Below the pieces are notes generated by a model, which was not told the origin of the DNA, made no database searches, and saw only the letters and a program-made list of their open reading frames with translations. A stretch of 64,000 nt of DNA from Paramacrobiotus metropolitanus (lineage: Eukaryota > Tardigrada > Eutardigrada > Parachela > Macrobiotidae). The stretch spans positions 1,240,001-1,304,000 of the forward strand of contig NW_026570223.1 of the NCBI RefSeq assembly GCF_019649055.1, in the 5' to 3' direction. Made by a program: the position numbers and the translations under genes. Positions 40,289 to 53,404 of this stretch are shown piece after piece (position 1 is the first letter of the stretch; every line of letters begins with the position of its first letter).

Positions 40289-40885
40289 TACACTATAAGA
40301 TTGGTTAAAATACGAAATGAAATAAATAAAAGAAGGATAGTAATAAACAGAGGAAAAACCGTCACCACAGAAGAATAAATATCGTAGGGTTCTTCACTTT
40401 TCGCGTATGAAGTAATAAACAGCTGATATTTGTTGCGCTTGCGATGCGGCATTCTGTCGCTTGTCAGCCCCTCTGAGGTGTCAGCTAGTGCGGAAACTAT
40501 GCAGTTTCCGGTCTGTGTTCCGAATATTTCCCTGCCGCGTGTTCCCTCCTTGCTTTAGCGTTTTTAACTATCCGTTACGCGGTGCAGATGTATATTATGG
40601 AAAATTCTAGTTTTTATACTTTTATTTTATAAATCCTTGGTCGCCAAATCAGTTGAGACTTTTATTCAGAATAAACGTTTGAAGTATTGGAAACTTGGTG
40701 AAATTCGGTTCGTCGCCTGTCAACCGCTGTGTGGTTGACTACTTGTGTTTTCAACTTCCGGTGGCGGTGCCGGATTAACCGTATTACCGCCTGGTCACTT
40801 TTGTTGTGGTTTTTCGCCTCGTGCATATTTCTGGATTTTTGCCTTTTTCTGGCATTTTTCGTTCTTGACGCTAAGAGTTGTAAAA
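40289..40885. other. Divergent intergenic region inside the element
   Basis: Separates the antisense gene from the next sense gene and so probably holds two promoters. No definite TATA box on either strand. Confidence 0.4.
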
Positions 40886-42364
40886 ATGTCTTCCACTCCG
40901 AAGAAGCCTACTGCGGCTGCGCGTAAAACGGTTACACCTGTGGCTCGCTCTCGCAGAGAAGTGTCAAGCTTGTCGTTTGGTTATTCGCCTGACAGCGATG
41001 AAGCTCGTTCCTCCAGCAGAGTCACTCGATCACAAGTTTCTCGGCGTACGTCGTCGCAGCCAGCGTTTTCTGCCCAGTCGGCTGAGCCATCGGGAAGTAG
41101 GACCGCAGCAAAGAGTCCTAAACCTTCAACTAGTAGGACGGAGGCGATAGTTGGCGCGCTGAAGAACCGTTATCGCGAAGCAAAGCGACGAACTATTGCT
41201 CGACGCAATGCGGCTGTGGTTCGCTGTCGTGATCGCCGCGGATCATTTCCTGCTGATCCTGACGTCGAAATTCGTCAGCCGTCACCGAAGAAACTGCAGA
41301 CGCAGGCGGAGAAACAGTTGGGCACTCCAGATCTCTCTGAAGAGGAGCCATCATCGTCCGAGACTCCGTCTGTGCGAGCAAAGCAAGGTATTGTGTAGCC
41401 CGTATTTTGCTTAGCCCGTGTTGGTTTGGTAATTGCTAGGCTTACATTCTGCTTGCTTTTCACTACTTTCCCTCGCTTTTGCACAGCTGTAAGGTGTTGT
41501 TTACAAACCTGGTTAAGACCTATCGTCTAGGCTCTATTTATGATAATCGCTGGCTTTTGTTCAATGACAGATGAAGAGCATCTGCGCAAGGGTGGCATCC
41601 TTTATGTCCCGTATAACCCGGATGCACCGCGGCCGATTTATAAGACCAAACAGACAGCCCGCAAGCGTGCGTCCTCGCCTGTATTTCCACGAATGGCTTT
41701 GGCGGATACGCGGGGTGAGCATCAATTAGTTATTACAGAGGCTTATTTTCCCGGCCTGAATCGGTTCCATCGCTATTATCCGCGTTTATATTTGTCTCGA
41801 TTTTTGTATCGCAATGGAGCTCTCATTAATCGTTTTGATCTATGTATTATCACTCGTTCATTGCCTACGGATATTGCTCTTGAGTTGCGTCGTCAGTACC
41901 TTTATTTAAATCCTGTTTTTCTGGCCTTATTTGAAGCTATCGGAAAGCATCAGCAGGCAGATGCGCTTGCCCGTCAAGTGTCTGTTGTGGCTGGAAATAT
42001 GGAAGATGCTGAACCATCCACTTCAGCGGGGCCATATTATCTTCGTTCTCGTGGCCAAAAGCGCAAGTACAAGGAGGTCTCGCCGTCCTCGTCTTCACCG
42101 GAAAGCGAAGTCTCGGTTTCGGATAACGATGACAGCGACGATCCAGCTCCAGTGCTCTCTGCTGATGAAAATGCGGACGATGAAGCCGACTGTGACGAAG
42201 AGAATCATATCGATGGATCCGATTTGGAGAACATGGACGTAGATCCCTTGCCGTCCATGCAGCCAGTCGCTCTTGCTGTCCCAGCTATTGTCCATGAAGA
42301 CTCGCCTGAATTTCCCGAACCGGCAAATTACGACCAACCGCAACCACATTCGGAGGAATTGTAA
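40886..42364 (+). CDS. Spliced accessory gene D of the giant retrotransposon (431 aa)
   Basis: Exon 1 40886-41387 and exon 2 41571-42364 join in phase across a 183-nt intron (AAG|GTATTG ... TTTTGTTCAATGACAG|AT) to give 431 residues. Exon 1 encodes a basic, Ser-rich, histone-tail-like region (MSSTPKKP..., RSRREVSSLSFGYSPDSDE, RYREAKRRTIARRNAA). Exon 2 begins DEEHLRKGGILYVPYNPD and carries the pattern shared with accessory protein A (R-x-LYRNG, then D-x-ALELRRQYL). It then has a basic RSRGQKRKYKE signal and a long Asp/Glu/Ser-rich tail. The combination suggests a nuclear or chromatin-associated protein, but no known domain is recognised. ATG 40886 is chosen because the upstream frame is low-complexity. 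Confidence 0.65.
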
Positions 42365-42879
42365 TTGCGGTATTGTCTTATCATTTTTTGTTATGATTTC
42401 TTCCTTTTTTTCGTATTGTGCTGACCTCTTTTGTTAATACATTTTCAATTGTATTTTGCATTATCGAGGATGGAAGGAATTGTGTGCCTTATTTTCTTCA
42501 ACTTTTATTTCCCCATTTTATACGCTTTGAGTCAATGAACTGGTCGTTGTACGTACTATGTAGTTGTGTAAGCGTCACTGCCGAATCTTCCGTTGTGCCT
42601 AGATTAGATCTGATCTCTTGATTAAGTTGAATTAAAAGGATATAGCGCGAAGCGCTGATTGGTCGTTTCTTTTACCTGTGGAATCTGCCGCACTTTAAAT
42701 TTTCGCGTCGACCGACAGGTATAAAATCATTTGCGTGTAGCGTGCAGAAATCGGCATTGTGGATTTTTCGTTTCGGCCTTCTGGCGTGTCTGATTTTCAG
42801 TATCTGTAGACTGCGATTTTGACGTTTTTCTCCTTACATTTTTTAGCGTTAAAGGTCATTAGTTTTCTTTAGTTTGGGC
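42365..42879 (+). other. Promoter-containing spacer before the RGG gene
   Basis: 515 bases without a gene; contains the TATA box at 42720. Confidence 0.45.
42720..42726 (+). promoter_or_regulatory. Internal TATA box
   Basis: TATAAAA in a GC-richer context about 155 bases before the ATG of the RGG-box ORF; transcription would start near 42750. Indicates that some accessory genes are transcribed independently of the LTR. Confidence 0.6.
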
Positions 42880-43662
42880 ATGCCGCCTATTGATCCAAAC
42901 CGTGCCTTTGATAAGTTGGTAGACGCCATTTTTCACTCGTCTTCCAACCAGCAGCAGAATAATGCCGGTTATAATTACCGAGGAAGGGGTGGAGGCCGTG
43001 GCTCTTTCCGTGGCAACTTTCGTCCGTACGGCAGAGGAAATCATAGGAATTTTGGAGACAATAATCTCCGTCGCGGAAACAATCACTGGCGTCGTAATGG
43101 CCGACATCTGGGCGCACCGGAGATTATTGAAATACCTGATGGAGCTCCTCACGCAGCTGCACCAGTGGAAGCTCCCGCCGCAGACATGGAGGTTGATCTC
43201 CCGGGAAACCAAGCGCCGCATGCGCAGGATCCGATCCAAGGCAATGGAGCTGTGGTTGCAGGTCAGCCCCATGGTGTCGACCCTGCTGTCAATTTACCTG
43301 GCCCGCCAGCCCTGAATGTTATCCCTCCGGCTGTTATTCCGCCCCTGCAGGCCCAAGTTAACGCTGAATTTCCGGGTTTGCCGCCGAATGTTGTACCGTT
43401 ACCCGAAGTGCCGATTGTCCGTGATGCCCGTGACCGTTCTCCAGCTGATCGTCCACGCGCGCCGTCTGCGCCCTCCGGCCCCGTTGGTTCAGCTGAGCAC
43501 AATTTTGTGCCTGGATATTTGGCTCAGCAGCAGCAGCGTGAATTGGATGCAGATCGTCGCCGCCAGATGGCTGCGGATGTTTCTCGCCGTTTGGATGCCG
43601 CTGCAGCATCTGGTTCTGGTATCACTGGATTGTTCTCATTGGCTCCTAATGCTGGCAAGTAA
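42880..43662 (+). CDS. RGG-box accessory protein E of the giant retrotransposon (260 aa)
   Basis: Starts at ATG 42880. Residues 28-75 form an Arg/Gly/Asn-rich RGG box (YRGRGGGRGSFRGNFRPYGRG), typical of RNA-binding and phase-separating proteins and similar in style to the GAR tract of this element's Gag. The middle is Pro/Ala/Val-rich and disordered. The C-terminal 50 residues form a helix with QQQQRELDADRRRQMAADVSRR. No catalytic domain. It has its own TATA box upstream and AATAAA downstream at 44009-44014, so it is probably an independent transcription unit; a nucleocapsid-like or RNA-chaperone role is a guess. Confidence 0.65.
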   Translation: MPPIDPNRAFDKLVDAIFHSSSNQQQNNAGYNYRGRGGGRGSFRGNFRPYGRGNHRNFGDNNLRRGNNHWRRNGRHLGAPEIIEIPDGAPHAAAPVEAPAADMEVDLPGNQAPHAQDPIQGNGAVVAGQPHGVDPAVNLPGPPALNVIPPAVIPPLQAQVNAEFPGLPPNVVPLPEVPIVRDARDRSPADRPRAPSAPSGPVGSAEHNFVPGYLAQQQQRELDADRRRQMAADVSRRLDAAAASGSGITGLFSLAPNAGK

Positions 43663-44328
43663 CCTTGAATAACCTTTCGATGATCTGTTGTTGTTTCCTT
43701 TTGATCTCACCGGTATTACTGGTTATTGTTCTGTTTTGTATATCACTTTAATGCATTGGAGCTGCATTACCTTCCGTTGTTGTTGCTCTTTTATTGGTTT
43801 CTACCTTCGTGTTGGTTGACCCATATTATGCACTTATGATCTTTATGCCTAGCTTGTTTGTTATTGTTGACAGTTGTTACTGGATGATGTAGTACTCGAG
43901 AATTCGTAAGAATACTACTCGTTGCTTGGTTCAGTCCTTGTGCTCGTTTAATGCATAATTTTACAAAATCGCACACAATTACATTTTAAGATTTTAGATT
44001 TCACAATCAATAAAGCTTTATGCCGTACGCTATACATATAGTCACACCATCTAAAAACTGCACATGCAGTATCAGTAATTCATAGTTCCGCCTTCCTGGA
44101 TCCTTTGGACCTCCGCCCTGCCAAACCCGTGGACTTCCGGATGCCTTTTCGCCAAGGATTCCACACACTAACTCATTCGGAATCGCGGCGTACAGTCATA
44201 TCGGGCATCGGATGGACACGTGGATTGTGCGGTGGATCGGGATCGGGATGGATGGAAGTGCACAATCGCACTGGGATGTTGCGGGATGGATTGTTTATAT
44301 TGGCACGGCCAAGCATCGTTCGTGGGGG
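43663..44328 (+). other. 3' untranslated region before the 3' LTR
   Basis: Contains AATAAA at 44009-44014 and a purine-rich stretch at about 44228-44262. The LTR is preceded directly by GTTCGTGGGGG (44318-44328), the likely polypurine tract. Confidence 0.5.
44318..44328 (+). promoter_or_regulatory. Polypurine tract candidate
   Basis: GTTCGTGGGGG abuts the TG of the 3' LTR. Short for a PPT, but the G-run is in the required position for plus-strand priming. Confidence 0.5.
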
Positions 44329-44912
44329 TGACGTGTGGGAGTAGGATCACACGCCGGGATGTACGTACGGATGCTGACTGTCCGCCTTCCACCTGCAACA
44401 TAATGAATAATCTAGTCAATCTCCACTGTGATTTGCTGTTCTCTTTTACTAGCGGTGTATATGATGTCATAACGCGAAGTCTATATAAGTCGGAGTTGTC
44501 ACTAATATCGGCAGCAGTCACTGATCAGTAGTCTGAGATTTACTTCTGAGACTGTTTTCTAATTACGATTTCCCTGCGTTGTGAACTGTGGTGTGAATTG
44601 GATAAAGAGGCAGCAATACTTGTTCCTTCTGATGTACATGATCGTTCCCGGATTATTGCATAGAATACAGGTTTGCTCGTGACACAATCGTCCTAGCTCT
44701 TGCCGATCCTCACAGGACTTGCGACCGGAAGTTGTGGTTGGAGTGTTCCTGCTTAGGGATTCCTGATTCGTGTTCCTGACTCGCTCGTTGTTTCCGCCAT
44801 AAGGATCTGTTACAGTTTGAGAGTACGAGTGCCTACCGACTGAGCATTACAGGCGTGGAAGAGTAAAGATGGTTCATGGAGCCCTAACCGGCGTGAACGC
44901 TTATACACGACA
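44329..44912 (+). repeat. 3' LTR, 584 bp
   Basis: Direct repeat of 20192-20775, same length, no difference found by eye. Ends CA, followed by CGTC. Confidence 0.93.
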
Positions 44913-46823
<1,911 letters not shown>

Positions 46824-49800
46824 TTTTGGCAACGGTCACTTTCCACGCATCAAGTACAATTTCTCACTTTAAAAGTTTGAATAATTTCAGCGGCCACAGT
46901 TTGCCAGTACATATACAGATACGATATCAGATTAGATCAAACTTGATGCGGTATTGAGCGACACGCGCAAACAGCTTAAGGTTTTGTTGTTTATCTACTG
47001 TCTGCAAAAATTGCCTTTGGAAATTGTGAGTAACGAGTCTTTAGCTTTTATTGCTGCTCTGAAAATTTACACATGCAAGAAAAATATACCCCAAAAATAG
47101 AGTACAACAATAAAAAGTGGTGCGTATATTAAAGTATTGTAGTTTGTTGGCCTGCGGGTTTGCTGTTGACAGCAGAATCCTACTCTTCCATAACTCATAC
47201 TAAAGCATCGCTACTTATTTTTTATTGCGGATGTATAACGAATGCTGTCACATATTAATTATAAAACAGTTAACCGAGTAATGCGACCTAAAATTATGTT
47301 TCGAATATGTTGCGAATACTCCCAGACAAGAGGAAGCAGAAGCATCTAATTAAAGTTAAGCGTAAGACTTGATAAACGAGACGTGCTACGTTTTTTGGAA
47401 CTGACAAGCTGTCACGTCGGCTGTGGTAAATCCGAGCATCACCGTCAACGCCCTAAAGTTTGTTGAATTCATTATTATGCAGCACACGTTTGCTTTCGCT
47501 TTAACAGCATACTCTATCGTAACTATGTACTACAATTTAATTGCCATTGACTGCCTTCAGAAACTGAAACGTATCTCAAAAAGCAACTGATGACAGGTTT
47601 CAAGTGACGCTCGCGATTTGGGTCAGAAATAAATCAGTGTGAATTAATTATCAGTCAACGTTACTACGAGTATCTGTCTTGCGCTTTTTTCGAGAGTGCA
47701 CTGAGCCGAAATTATGACCAGCTGTCGACTGGACACTTTGACTGATGATTGCAGAAACCAACTACTACTTTTCTCTTTTTTTATGCCTCCGTTCTATGTT
47801 TTGCCAAAGAGTTGATTGTTTTGCGCAGCAGGGAAGCGGACCATGGGGCGACTTGTGCATGAAAATTCACGTAATGAAGTTCTTTACTGGGTGTGACCAA
47901 GTGATGGATGGCTGCTGCACATTACGACTTAAATTTCCTGTTTTAAATGGTGCTCTAATTTTTAGGAAATCTTGTTTGAGTCTTGTCATGTTTTCCTGAG
48001 CTTTTATTTAAACGGTTATATGGAATACGTTCCAGAGTTTTTTTTTAGGTACTTACTCTGTAATGGCTGATACAGCTTGTATATTATTGCGTTAATTATT
48101 GGCATGAATGTTAATGCTTAACGCGAGGTTCCCAGTCGAAATTCATTTTGGGGTTTATAGCTCACTGTAAAGAATAAAGTCTCCTCTATCAGAATATGGC
48201 ACTATCATGTGTGAAAAAATTGTTTACGTTAAAAAACAATTTTCCGTTATGAGTGTCGACGGGGGAAGCGCTGTTCAACAGAGAGAAAGCGGCTAGCGCT
48301 GCTTTTAGGCAATCTGGGTTATGAATCCGATCTTTTATGGTCAAGAGCGATGGATGGGATTCTGATCCAAAACTATTTCGGAATTTGCGATAAGCAAGCG
48401 GCCACTACCCATGCTATAGATACCATGACTCGGAGGCACCGCGTCATGCGTCTAAAAGGGATGCTTGCCTCTTTCGCCTTGCGAAAAACTGAACGCGCGA
48501 TGGACTGGCCACGGGTAGACACAGGGCAGACCAAATTCTCCCTTCTCCTGTGTTTCATCCATCGTTTTACCTCTCGCATGTGCATGTGCACTTGCGGCCT
48601 ACCGATTGTCGCTTTTGGTAGTCGGGCCCGTCTCTCTGTGACCATGCCTGTTCCTAGTAAGCACAGTCTTAATTGCTTTTTAATTACATTTTATGACTTG
48701 TGCTCGCGATTTTCGGGCATGTGTACTAGTCCGGTTGCTTATCGCAAATCAGGTATTGTTAGCGCATGTGAAGTAATCAGCCGTTTCAAAGGAATGCTGA
48801 GCCAAAGCAATTAGTGACAGGATGGTGTGATAACTTACAGATAGTTGACCGACGGCTATTGTCTTTGCATGCGGCTTGCGCGTCTGCCGTCTCCAGCCCT
48901 GCTGTCTCTGCATTTGCTTTACTCAGCGTTCCAGCTGAAGATTTTCTGTAGTGAAGATAGCGCAACAAAACACGGTAGACTTTAAACGTGTTTTGTGAGA
49001 AATTAAACTTAATTTCACAACAAGTCAACGCGTTACCAAAAAATTACTCAAAAAGGTTCAATAAATCGAACACTACCTGCTGAGCTTGTTACACATACCG
49101 TTTTTCGATATCATGTAAGCTTTAAGAGTTATAGCAGAAAATGTTCAGGGGCGGCACCGCCCCACCACCCCTAATTAATTTACAGTGAGTAAAATAAACT
49201 TTTTTCTAACGCTGTAGGGTAGAAAAATCATTTTCCTGATGTATCTTCAAGTGAGTTTGATATGAAGTCGTGTTATGACTGTGTTATATGAGTTGCCGCA
49301 AAGGGACCGTACCACTGGGAACCTCGCGTTAAACATTCTATTTTTCGACACATCTTTACGCCTTAACAAAGCAAGCTTCAGCAAATTGACAACGGTACAA
49401 TCGCTAATGAGGTGTGATTTCGGCTCTATTGTGTCATTTGGAATGAGACATTCCGCAAGGTTAAGCATATGCGTCTATGGGAAAAACATCAGTGAAATCC
49501 ACATTGCAACGAGTATACCCTCTTCTACCTGTTTTTTTCTAAGTACGATCAAAGAGAACTTATTCAGCACAAAATTTACTACAAAACTAAACTAATCTTA
49601 ACAATTTTAGCAATAATAGTAGAATGTCACACTCCGTTTTCTGCAAAAGCAAACAATGTCCCAAGTTATAGCTCTTGCCATATACACGTGGCCAGGGCGG
49701 CGACTTCGCTGTACTTGAATGGCTTTCGATCTACTCTTGTACAGAACTTGTGATATGTGAGCGTCGTTTATTTGTCGCTACAACCTTTGTGAAAAACGAT

Positions 49801-51459
49801 TTATGACCAGTTTTTACTTTTTAGCAATAACATACATACGTTCACTTACAGTTGTTAGAAATATTAAATTATATTTACGACTTATGTAATATATTAGCAC
49901 TTTTCTACGATTTATTACCCATTTTTTAAATTTTATACAAAACTGAACTAGTTTTGAGAATTTTAAGCAGATTGTTAGAGTGTCGAGTAGTAACAGCAAG
50001 TACTAACATGACTCTGTAACATTAAGTACTGGATATCTCAGTCATAATCAAACTGGCTAATACAACCAAAGCTAAAAACATCGTCGTTAATTCACATTCT
50101 GTTTAGAAAATTTACTGGAGCATACTTACTTACTGTAAGCACAATTCAAAAATACGACAACAGATTTGCACAATGTCAGTGCAGAAGCATGGTTAGATTA
50201 CTTCCATACATATGGAAGTATAACTTATAGTAAACAACAATAAATATGTTGTTATAGTAAACATAGTTGTTATAGTTGTTATAGTATATGTTGGACGCTG
50301 TTGTTATAGTAAACAACAATAAATATATATAATTAAAAGGAAAACGACATTAAGCGAAGTTGTTTGATCTGATTCCGAATGAAGTTTTGCATATGCTTGT
50401 AAAGCAGTCCTATATGTATCGCGCTACTGTCTCATTTCAAATGACAATGGCTAGGCACGCTGCGCCTCGTATACCCTCGGCACGCCTGATTGTACGGTTG
50501 TCAATTCAACGGTGTGTAATTAACCTTCAGAACATCCGCCCTCCTCTTCACAGTCAGCACTTACACCGACTGGCGGTTAACGAGCATCACGTAAACCAAA
50601 ATGCCGTACTTCGAATACTGCCTTATATGGGCTCCCCTTATATTACTCTCCCTTATCTGGGCTCCCGGCTAGTTTGCAATACCCGTCAAATTTAATTTAT
50701 CGGATTTATAGCAGAAGTTGACTGCAGAACCCTTTTGTACTTCTTTCAATCGGATTTACCAGTGAGCACACCAAAGAATTCCGAAATTTCACATCCGAAT
50801 TATATTTATAAATATTATTTATATATATTTTTCATTAATTTCAACCGGATTTGCCAATTAACAAACTGAAAAATGCTACAAAAGTACTGGCAAAATACGT
50901 ATTTTAAATAAATAAAAATTTTCAGTCAGTCATAGCAGTTAACACTGATAACAACTGCGAAAGTGCGAGTAATAACGTAACCGCCCATGTAGAGGGTTGC
51001 TCATATTGCTCGGGAGCCCAGATAAGGGAGAGTAATATAAGGGGAGCCCATATAAGGCAGCATTCGAAGTATATACCTGAACGCATATGATTAACGCATC
51101 TAGATTTCAAGAATCTTAAAGACGAAGTAATTCATTACTTCAATACATTAATGCAACAGCTGATCGCAGACGAATAACGCATCTAGATTCAATAATCTTA
51201 AAGACGATTATATAAATTATATAAAACGAATATAATATAAATTGTTTTCGTTACTGCGTTGAAGCCGCAACCACAGAGTAGGTCTTTTATTTTTGTGCAA
51301 TATACGTACACAATTACCCGTTTACCCGTTTTTGTTCTGCACAATTACCCGTATTTGCATGATGCCGGAACAACAGTAAAAAATTCATTTCTCGTTTGAT
51401 AAGACGCAAAGCATTCCACATCAATTTTTATAAGAGCCATAATTTTAATAATTATTAAA
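46824..51459. other. Gene-poor interval with repeats
   Basis: 4.6 kb in which I can support no gene. Open frames near 48350-48814 and 49247-49595 exist on both strands at once and lack domain-like composition. A repeated GTTATAGTAAACAACAATAAATAT unit lies at about 50215-50340, and a 60-base inverted repeat at 50608-51070. A direct repeat (CGCATCTAGATT...AATCTTAAAGACGA) starts at about 51097 and 51178. Confidence 0.5.
50608..51070. repeat. Foldback element: 60-bp inverted repeat
   Basis: Arm 50608-50667 is the reverse complement of 51011-51070 with one mismatch, separated by 343 bases. The arms contain internal copies of a CTTAT-TGGGCTCCC word. Could be a foldback/MITE relic or a hairpin RNA source. 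No transposase. Confidence 0.8.
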
Positions 51460-52082
51460 TCACTGCGGACGTTTTCTTGGTTTTCTAATTCGCCTTTCTC
51501 TGTCAACAGTTCTGTTTCTCTTCTGCAAAATAACCCGTAGTATAAAATTTGAAGCGAAGATGTACAACGTGTGTATCAATTTTTGCGGTGCTCTTAAAAC
51601 ACTATTACATGTCCATACTTGTCGCCGGTGATTTCTAGCGGCCATCTGGACAAATCTTGCCTTGACTGACGGATTGGCCTCTCTCCATAATCTGGCCAGT
51701 TCTTCGTCAATTTGCTCGGAATCCATCGCCGGATTATTGACTATCACACCGGGACGCTCTGCTACACAGAACAGCGAAAACGCTGATCTAAAGAACACAT
51801 TTATGTACAATTCACACTTCAAGGTCACTGCAAAAGGCTGCCATCGTACGCTGCATATGTTGGATCCGCCGTTGTTCTTCTCAGACCGGAACTGGTAGAG
51901 GGATGATTCTGCAATAAATCACGGTCATGTTAAGACGTTAACTGAATCTACCGGAAATGCCTTGCAGCTCATACTTCAATTGGTGACGGCGTGTTCTCGC
52001 GGGGCCCTGGCTGAGGATTGTGATAGCGAACCGGCCGGCATACGGCTTTAATAGCTAACTGCCGATACTCTCTAGGAGCCAT
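51460..52082 (-). CDS. Small HMG-box protein, four exons (132 aa)
   Basis: Minus-strand exons 52082-51975, 51908-51850, 51787-51619 and 51522-51460 join in phase (399 nt). The start is ATG 52082. Residues from about 56 form an HMG box: SAFSLFCVAERPGVIVNN, then a SEQIDEELARLWR helix and VKARFVQMAARNHRR. This matches the pattern AF-LF---RP-V---NP-----I---L---W of the family, but the N-terminal KRP entry strand is missing or diverged. The last exon is a basic tail (RRIRKPRKRP), as in SOX and HMGB DNA-binding proteins. It would bind and bend DNA in the nucleus. Very short for an HMG-box gene; it may be a lineage-specific derivative, and expression is unproved. Confidence 0.6.
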
Positions 52083-52199
52083 GTTAGCTTCGTACCAGTC
52101 AACAAAACGAGGGATCAGACACAAATAACAGGAGACTTTACTTAAAAAATTTTGCAAAAGGCTTACGTACTTATTTTGATTTTCACCTTTTTGCCAAAA

Positions 52200-52400
52200 C
52201 CATCCAAGGGCAATCTTAAACAACCATATACACGATGATTTAAGGTCCAGGTTGTCCTATATACAAGTAGCGTCCTTAGCAACTGAAAGCTATTATTACA
52301 AGTAATTATTTTCACTATTAAGCTATTATTACAAGTATTATTAGCACTATTAAGCTATTATTACAAGTAAGTAATTATTACAAGTATTATTTTCACGAAT
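52200..52400. repeat. AT-rich tandem repeat
   Basis: AGCTATTATTACAAGTA(TTATTA) units repeat about four times between about 52285 and 52395. Confidence 0.6.
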
Positions 52401-52582
52401 ATCTATAATTGGTGGCACGTTTGTTGGAATTCACCATTGGTCTGGGTTGAAAATTCCAGCATTCCATTATTATATATTTTTGAAATTACTGTAAATTGGC
52501 AAATTATCACTATGAATGTTATTTACAGTGAAATTTTAGTGAAGCAGTGCAGTTCTAAATGGTTAAAGTATGTATTTTGTAG

Positions 52583-52847
52583 ATGGTCGTCCATACCATC
52601 TTCTTATCCAGATACTATTGAAAAGCCATCTCGCCTCCAGGAAACGTACTGGAGCGGCGCCACGGATGTAGTAGACCGGTTAGCTGGATTGTGCGCCACT
52701 CCGACATTGTGCGAGTTCATGGCCGACAAAATTCAACAAGCCGGGCACTGTAACAACGGCACCATCCAGATGAATTTAAAACCCGCTTATTTACGCATTG
52801 CGCAGCAAATCCAAATAAACTTTACTGATAAACCGAAGGATTTTTAA
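52583..52847 (+). CDS. Possible terminal exon of an unidentified gene
   Basis: Open frame after an ATTTTGTAG acceptor. It contains ETYWSGATDVVDRLAGLC, three more Cys, and a polar C terminus ending KPKDF. Composition and codon spread look coding, unlike the AT-rich flanks, but I found no upstream exon and recognise no family. Confidence 0.3.
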
Positions 52848-53404
52848 AGAGATTTTCACAGTGCAGTAGAGTGCATGCAGTAGAGTCATAACTTGATGTG
52901 ATATTGCCACATGAAAAGCTGATCACTCCTTGAAGCGCTCAGATAAAGTCATACGGACATCATCGGTCGCTTACACATTCATGCGCACCCGCATGGATGG
53001 AACATCCAGTTCCCTGAGTGTTATCGTAATACCGTAGGAACCGAGCCTACCAGCATTACAAACCGTCGAACTTCCAGTAAACAAACCATACTGCGGTAGT
53101 ATCTGCACTTCAGATCAGGCATTTACTGTTCACCGTACAGATTGCAGAACCATCTGTGTTTTTAAAGTGCGATGAGGTCATTATCGTGACTAAGATATCT
53201 TTCAAAAAGCCATTATCGTTAGCCAGATTTTCACAAAATAAGATATGAAAACCCAAAGCAAGCAGTTTAGTATATAAAAACAGCATCCGACTGGTAGCTG
53301 GCAGATTTGCAGTAGTCTGATTTTCGATTCATTTCAACTTTCTTTTCTGGAACAATTTTACATTTGGACCCAACCAGTAATTTCGTGGATATTCTGCCTC
53401 GAAA
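52848..53404 (+). promoter_or_regulatory. Upstream region of the VIT gene with TATA box
   Basis: No gene; TATATAAAAA at 53271-53280 is 125 bases before ATG 53405. Confidence 0.5.

Larger units (their letters stand above)
20192..44912 (+). mobile_element. Giant LTR retrotransposon (Ty3/gypsy-type), 24,721 bp, complete
   Basis: Two 584-bp direct LTRs, in which I see no difference by eye, enclose a PBS-like site, a structured leader, Gag-protease and pol ORFs and about 12 kb of additional genes and repeats. The LTRs begin TG, end CA, and are flanked by CGTC. Pol has the order RT, RNase H, integrase with a DD35E core, which is the Ty3/gypsy order. Typical gypsy elements are 5-8 kb. The known giants are plant Ogre elements and the planarian Burro elements, and this copy is in their size range. 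Intact long ORFs and matching LTRs point to a recent insertion. The element lies on the plus strand, antisense to the CAP gene it interrupts. Confidence 0.93.

Noticed and set aside
41540-41570. Independent ATG start for the second half of accessory gene D
   Set aside because: The in-phase intron 41388-41570 with good borders gives a longer protein; an unspliced start near 41540 remains possible but is less likely.
32790-43662. An envelope gene in the giant element
   Set aside because: None of the accessory proteins has a signal peptide, a fusion-peptide-like segment or a transmembrane anchor, so I do not call it an endogenous retrovirus with env.
48350-48814. 154-codon open frame on the plus strand and 90 codons on the minus strand
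   Set aside because: Both strands open over the same stretch, no domain-like residues, no splice context.
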